Origin: an uncultured beta proteobacterium
Lineage (GTDB): Bacteria; Pseudomonadota; Gammaproteobacteria; Burkholderiales; SG8-39
NCBI GenBank assembly: GCA_902826155.1
Contig: CADEDU010000019.1
Span: 38,463 to 77,976, forward strand
Direction: 5' to 3'
DNA length: 39,514 nucleotides
Of this stretch, positions 36,884 through 39,514 are shown one piece after another. The first letter of the stretch is position 1; the number at the start of each line of letters is the position of its first letter. Made by a program: the position numbers and the translations under genes. The notes below the pieces were generated by a model that was given only the letters and a program-made list of their open reading frames with translations, had not been told where the DNA came from and did no database searches.

Positions 36884-38251
36884 CTACGAGGAGAACTTCG
36901 AGGAGAACCTCGAGGTGGACGTGGCACTCGTGGCGACCACGCCGCGCAGCGAATGCGGCAGGGCAGCCTCGATCGACAGCTCGACGAAGTGTCCCACAAG
37001 CCGTGCGGGCCCGGGGAAGTTCACCATGCGGTTGTTGTCGGTACGACCGGACAACTCGTTCGGATCCCTCCTGGCCGGGCCTTCGACCAGCACGCGCTGC
37101 GTGGTGCCGACCATCGCCTCGTTGATCGCGCGCCCGTTGTGCTCGATGCGCGCCTGCAAGTGCTGCAGCCGCTCAAGCTTGAGGTGCTGCGGGGTGTCGT
37201 CGGCGAGATCGGCGGCCGGCGTGCCGGGTCGGCGGCTGTAGACGAAACTGAACGAGGCATCGAAGCCCACGTCGTCCACCAGCCGCATGGTTTGCGCGAA
37301 GTCGTCATCGGTCTCGCCAGGAAAGCCGACGATGAAATCCGACGAGATGCACACGTCGGGCCGCGCCTTGCGCAGGCGGCGGATGATCGATTTGTATTCG
37401 AGCGTCGTGTAGCCGCGCTTCATCGCCGCCAGCACGCGGTCGGAGCCCGCCTGCACCGGCAGATGCACGTGCGATACCAGCTTGGGCACGCGCTGATACA
37501 CGTCGATCAGCCGCTGCGTGAATTCCTTCGGGTGCGACGTGGTGTAGCGGATACGCTCGATGCCATCGATCTCGGCGACGTACTCGAGCAACGCGGCGAA
37601 ATCGCCGTGTGCCTCGCCTTCGATCGGGCCGCGCCAGGCGTTCACGTTCTGCCCGAGCAGGGTGATCTCTTTGACGCCGTTCGAAGCCAGATCGGCGATC
37701 TCGGCGATGACGTCATCGAACGGGCGCGAGACCTCATCGCCGCGCGTGTACGGCACCACGCAGAACGAGCAGTACTTGCTGCAGCCTTCCATGATCGACA
37801 CGAATGCGGTGGCTGCGCTCGTCCGTGGCGCGGGCAGGTGATCGAACTTCTCGATCTCCGGGAACGTGATGTCGACCTGCGGCTGGCCGGTCGCGCGATG
37901 AGCGGCGAGCAATTGCGGCAGGCGATGCAGCGTCTGCGGTCCGAAGACGACGTCGACGTAGGGTGCACGCGTGACGATCGCGGCACCTTCCTGGCTGGCG
38001 ACGCAGCCGCCGACCCCTATCACCAGCTCGGGCCGCCTGTGTTTCAGTTGCCGTACCCGACCCAGATCGGAGAACACCTTCTCCTGCGCCTTGTCGCGCA
38101 CCGAGCAGGTGTTGAACAGGATCACGTCGGCCTGTTCGGGGTCGTCGGTGGTTTCGAATCCCTCGGCGGCGTGCAGTACGTCGGCCATCTTGTCCGAGTC
38201 GTACTCATTCATCTGACAGCCGAAGGTCTTGATGTAGAGCTTCCTGGTCAC
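36884..38251 (-). CDS. miaB: tRNA-2-methylthio-N6-dimethylallyladenosine synthase
   Basis: A radical-SAM methylthiotransferase that modifies A37 in tRNAs reading UNN codons. The 455-residue protein has the N-terminal UPF0004 domain with cluster cysteines Cys12, Cys49 and Cys83. The radical-SAM triad is Cys157, Cys161 and Cys164 in [16 protein letters not shown], followed by [11 protein letters not shown] and [17 protein letters not shown]-terminal TRAM domain (about 375-435) completes it. The last residues after TRAM (SRFSSKFSS) are encoded by a 12-bp tandem repeat and look like a recent extension. It is followed by phoH. Confidence 0.96.
   Translation of the reverse strand: MTRKLYIKTFGCQMNEYDSDKMADVLHAAEGFETTDDPEQADVILFNTCSVRDKAQEKVFSDLGRVRQLKHRRPELVIGVGGCVASQEGAAIVTRAPYVDVVFGPQTLHRLPQLLAAHRATGQPQVDITFPEIEKFDHLPAPRTSAATAFVSIMEGCSKYCSFCVVPYTRGDEVSRPFDDVIAEIADLASNGVKEITLLGQNVNAWRGPIEGEAHGDFAALLEYVAEIDGIERIRYTTSHPKEFTQRLIDVYQRVPKLVSHVHLPVQAGSDRVLAAMKRGYTTLEYKSIIRRLRKARPDVCISSDFIVGFPGETDDDFAQTMRLVDDVGFDASFSFVYSRRPGTPAADLADDTPQHLKLERLQHLQARIEHNGRAINEAMVGTTQRVLVEGPARRDPNELSGRTDNNRMVNFPGPARLVGHFVELSIEAALPHSLRGVVATSATSTSRFSSKFSS
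36885..36920. repeat. Three 12-bp tandem repeats at the 3' end of miaB
   Basis: TACGAGGAGAAC (36885-36896), TTCGAGGAGAAC (36897-36908) and CTCGAGGTGGAC (36909-36920) are adjacent 12-bp units. They encode the serine-rich tail of MiaB up to its stop codon. The unit length equals that of the lptD-surA repeat, though the sequence differs. Confidence 0.8.
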
Positions 38252-38311
38252 GCGGCGGGCGGGAGATCGATGCGAGCCCGCAATGCTACCGCCCCGCCGC
38301 GGGCGGCGTGA

Positions 38312-38644
38312 CTAGCGGCGCGCTGCTTCCTCGTCGGTGAGGATCCAGACGCGGCTGATATGGCCGTTCGGGTCGACCTGGAATCGGGCCGGCGCATTCG
38401 GCGGGATCGCCCCGGGCACGATCGTCAGGTTGTCGCGGCTCATGATGCGAGCGTTGGCGGCGAGCATCGCGGCCTTGCCGTTCACGCGCACGACCGATTC
38501 ACCGACGTGGGTGATCGAGCCGGCGAACGCATCGGCGGGAATGGTGCGTGCAAGTTGCGCGATGACGTGGCGCGCGGCGCCGAGCAACGTCACGGCGACG
38601 AGGAAGCTGAACATGAGAAATCGAAGCGGGCGCAGGGATCGCAT
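38312..38644 (-). CDS. Small exported protein of unknown function
   Basis: I do not recognise a named family. The chosen start (ATG 38644) gives 110 residues: MRSLRPLRF, then a hydrophobic core (LMFSFLVAVTLLGAA) and a likely cleavage near VIAQ, so a periplasmic or anchored protein. The mature part of about 80 residues has ITHVGESVVRVNGKAAMLAANARI and ends DPNGHISRVWILTDEEAARR, suggesting a small beta-rich domain. There are no cysteines and no lipobox. It starts 60 bp upstream of miaB. An in-frame ATG at 38782 adds 46 unlikely residues. Whether it is coexpressed with miaB is unknown. Confidence 0.7.
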   Translation of the reverse strand: MRSLRPLRFLMFSFLVAVTLLGAARHVIAQLARTIPADAFAGSITHVGESVVRVNGKAAMLAANARIMSRDNLTIVPGAIPPNAPARFQVDPNGHISRVWILTDEEAARR

Positions 38645-38787
38645 CGTGTGACGAACCGCCAGGGAGGGTGACGGCGGCAGGATACGTGCCCGGTGCGACG
38701 GACTGGGTGACGAAACCCCTGCGACGACCCACGGCATGCTCAGGGCAGCGACGCGATCGAGCCCGCAAGCGGAAATGTGCACAAGCC

Positions 38788-38864
38788 TGGTGGTGAAGGA
38801 GGGGCTCGAACCCTCGACCTCGGCATTATGAGTGCCGCGCTCTAACCAGCTGAGCTACTTCACC
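38788..38864 (-). tRNA. tRNA-Met (anticodon CAT, elongator type)
   Basis: The minus strand folds as a complete 77-nt tRNA: acceptor stem GGTGAAG/CTTCACC with encoded CCA, D-arm AGCTCAGCTGGTTAGAGC, and anticodon arm CGGCA-CTCATAA-TGCCG. The T-arm is GAGGGTTCGAGCCCCTC. The CAT anticodon complement lies at 38828-38830. The paired G1-C72 excludes an initiator tRNA. CAT could also mark a lysidine-modified tRNA-Ile2, but the CTCATAA loop matches elongator tRNA-Met. Confidence 0.95.
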
Positions 38865-38890
38865 TTTTTCGCACACGCGAAGGGGCCGCG

Positions 38891-38919
38891 ATTATCGGAG
38901 TCCGCCTGCGGCAGGTCAA
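38891..38919 (-). promoter_or_regulatory. Sigma70-type promoter of tRNA-Met
   Basis: TTGACC (38914-38919) and GATAAT (38891-38896) on the minus strand are separated by the ideal 17 bp. They lie 26 bp upstream of the mature tRNA 5' end. The bases just after the -10 box are GC-rich (CGCGGCCCC), as in stringently controlled stable-RNA promoters. Otherwise the 38865-39066 spacer holds only the start-proximal TACAAT before 39067. Confidence 0.75.
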
Positions 38920-39066
38920 GCCAAGCGACCGGGTGCGCCACAGAGAGCAGGGGACGCGCCACACTTGGAACCGGATCGAGACCAAGCCCCGTCCAGCGGT
39001 GGCGCCACCATCGAAGTCCCGGCATCGAAGAAGCAGTGCCACCGGCGCGGCGCCTACAATGCCGGC

Positions 39067-39514
39067 ATGAATTCGCGGTCATTCGAAGTGATCGTCGTCG
39101 GCGCGGGACTGGTCGGCGCGTGCTGCGCACTCGCGATGTCTCGCGCGGGGCTGCGCGTGGCACTGGTCGATGCAGAACGTGGCGCCGCGCGCACGGCTGC
39201 CGCGGCAGTCGATGCACGATCCGACGCGCACGTTCCTGCCCCCGACGACCGCACGCAGGCGGCACCAGCGGATACCGATTGGGATTCGCGCATCTACGCG
39301 ATCAGTCCGGCGAGCGTGACGCTGCTCGAGCGGCTCGATGCGTGGCATCGCATCCCGCACGCGCGCGCGGCCGCGTGCACGAATATGCGCATCTTCGGCG
39401 ACGACCCGCGCGCGCACCTCGATTTCAGCGCGTACGAAGTCGGCGTGCCGGCGCTGGCGACGCTGATGGAGAGCCGCACGCTGGCCCGCGCACTCGATCA
39501 GGCGCTCGACCACG
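39067..39514 (+). CDS. FAD-dependent UbiH/UbiF-family hydroxylase, C-terminal part beyond window
   Basis: The first 149 codons of a flavoprotein hydroxylase. The ADP-binding Rossmann motif EVIVVGAGLVGACCALAMSRAG starts at residue 7 (read over its two halves), and DSRIYAISPASVTLLERLDAW matches the second conserved block of ubiquinone hydroxylases. Between them is an Ala/Asp-rich stretch of about 35 residues, somewhat longer than usual. It is a second member of the family besides ubiH at 4543-5811, so the pair probably hydroxylates different ring positions. TACAAT ends six bases before the ATG and no Shine-Dalgarno is visible. The frame is open at the right edge. Confidence 0.9.
   Translation, partial: MNSRSFEVIVVGAGLVGACCALAMSRAGLRVALVDAERGAARTAAAAVDARSDAHVPAPDDRTQAAPADTDWDSRIYAISPASVTLLERLDAWHRIPHARAAACTNMRIFGDDPRAHLDFSAYEVGVPALATLMESRTLARALDQALDH

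Noticed and set aside
38788..38864. Initiator tRNA-fMet
   Set aside because: Positions 1 and 72 pair (G-C), and the anticodon stem lacks the three consecutive G-C pairs expected of an initiator.

Overview
The window is GC-rich chromosomal DNA (roughly two thirds G+C by eye) from a Gram-negative proteobacterium, most likely a betaproteobacterium of the Burkholderiales or a related order. The evidence is the dusB-fis-purH-purD string, the murU/amgK pair next to lptD-surA-rsmA, the miaB-phoH-ybeY-corC-lnt and glyQ-glyS-gmhB-plsC strings, and a branched-chain-type ABC operon. No phage, insertion sequence, plasmid, CRISPR or secretion-system gene is visible. Coding density is high and no stretch over 300 bases lacks a gene; the longest gap is 4264-4542.

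Layout. (1) 1-9076, minus strand: amgK and murU (cell-wall sugar recycling), pepP, ubiH, then dusB-fis-purH-purD behind a good sigma70-type promoter. purD is cut by the left edge. (2) 9270-13816, plus strand: lptD, surA and rsmA, divergent from amgK; the pdxA gene often found between surA and rsmA is absent. (3) 13964-19078, plus strand: a luciferase-like flavin monooxygenase, a large soluble hybrid histidine kinase with about four PAS domains, and an SDR dehydrogenase. (4) 19157-25970, minus strand: an operon of an MBL-fold hydrolase, livH, livM, livG, livF and two closely similar periplasmic binding proteins. (5) 26055-36865 and 36884-38644, minus strand: gloA, a YgjP-type metalloprotease, plsC, gmhB, glyS, glyQ, a two-domain rhodanese, lnt, corC, ybeY, phoH, miaB and a small exported protein, followed upstream by tRNA-Met(CAT). 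(6) 39067 to the right edge, plus strand: the start of a second ubiquinone-type FAD hydroxylase.

How the genes fit together. Much of the window is core envelope and translation biology: LPS export and outer-membrane protein folding (lptD, surA), LPS core heptose synthesis (gmhB), lipoprotein acylation (lnt), phospholipid synthesis (plsC), muropeptide recycling (amgK/murU), ribosome and tRNA maturation (rsmA, ybeY, miaB, dusB), glycyl-tRNA synthesis (glyQS), purine synthesis (purHD) and ubiquinone synthesis. The accessory part is 13.9-26.0 kb, which pairs uptake (Liv transporter with two binding proteins) with enzymes that look catabolic. Its substrate cannot be read from the sequence.

I found no clearly new system. 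The most unusual feature is a 38-bp duplication of the livM translation start, separated by 66 bp, which creates a 35-codon decoy reading frame whose stop overlaps the real livM start. There is also a recurring pattern of very short tandem repeats (10, 12, 12, 13 and 15 bp units) at gene starts, gene ends and intergenic spacers, and a hybrid kinase with what looks like a degenerate extra receiver domain.
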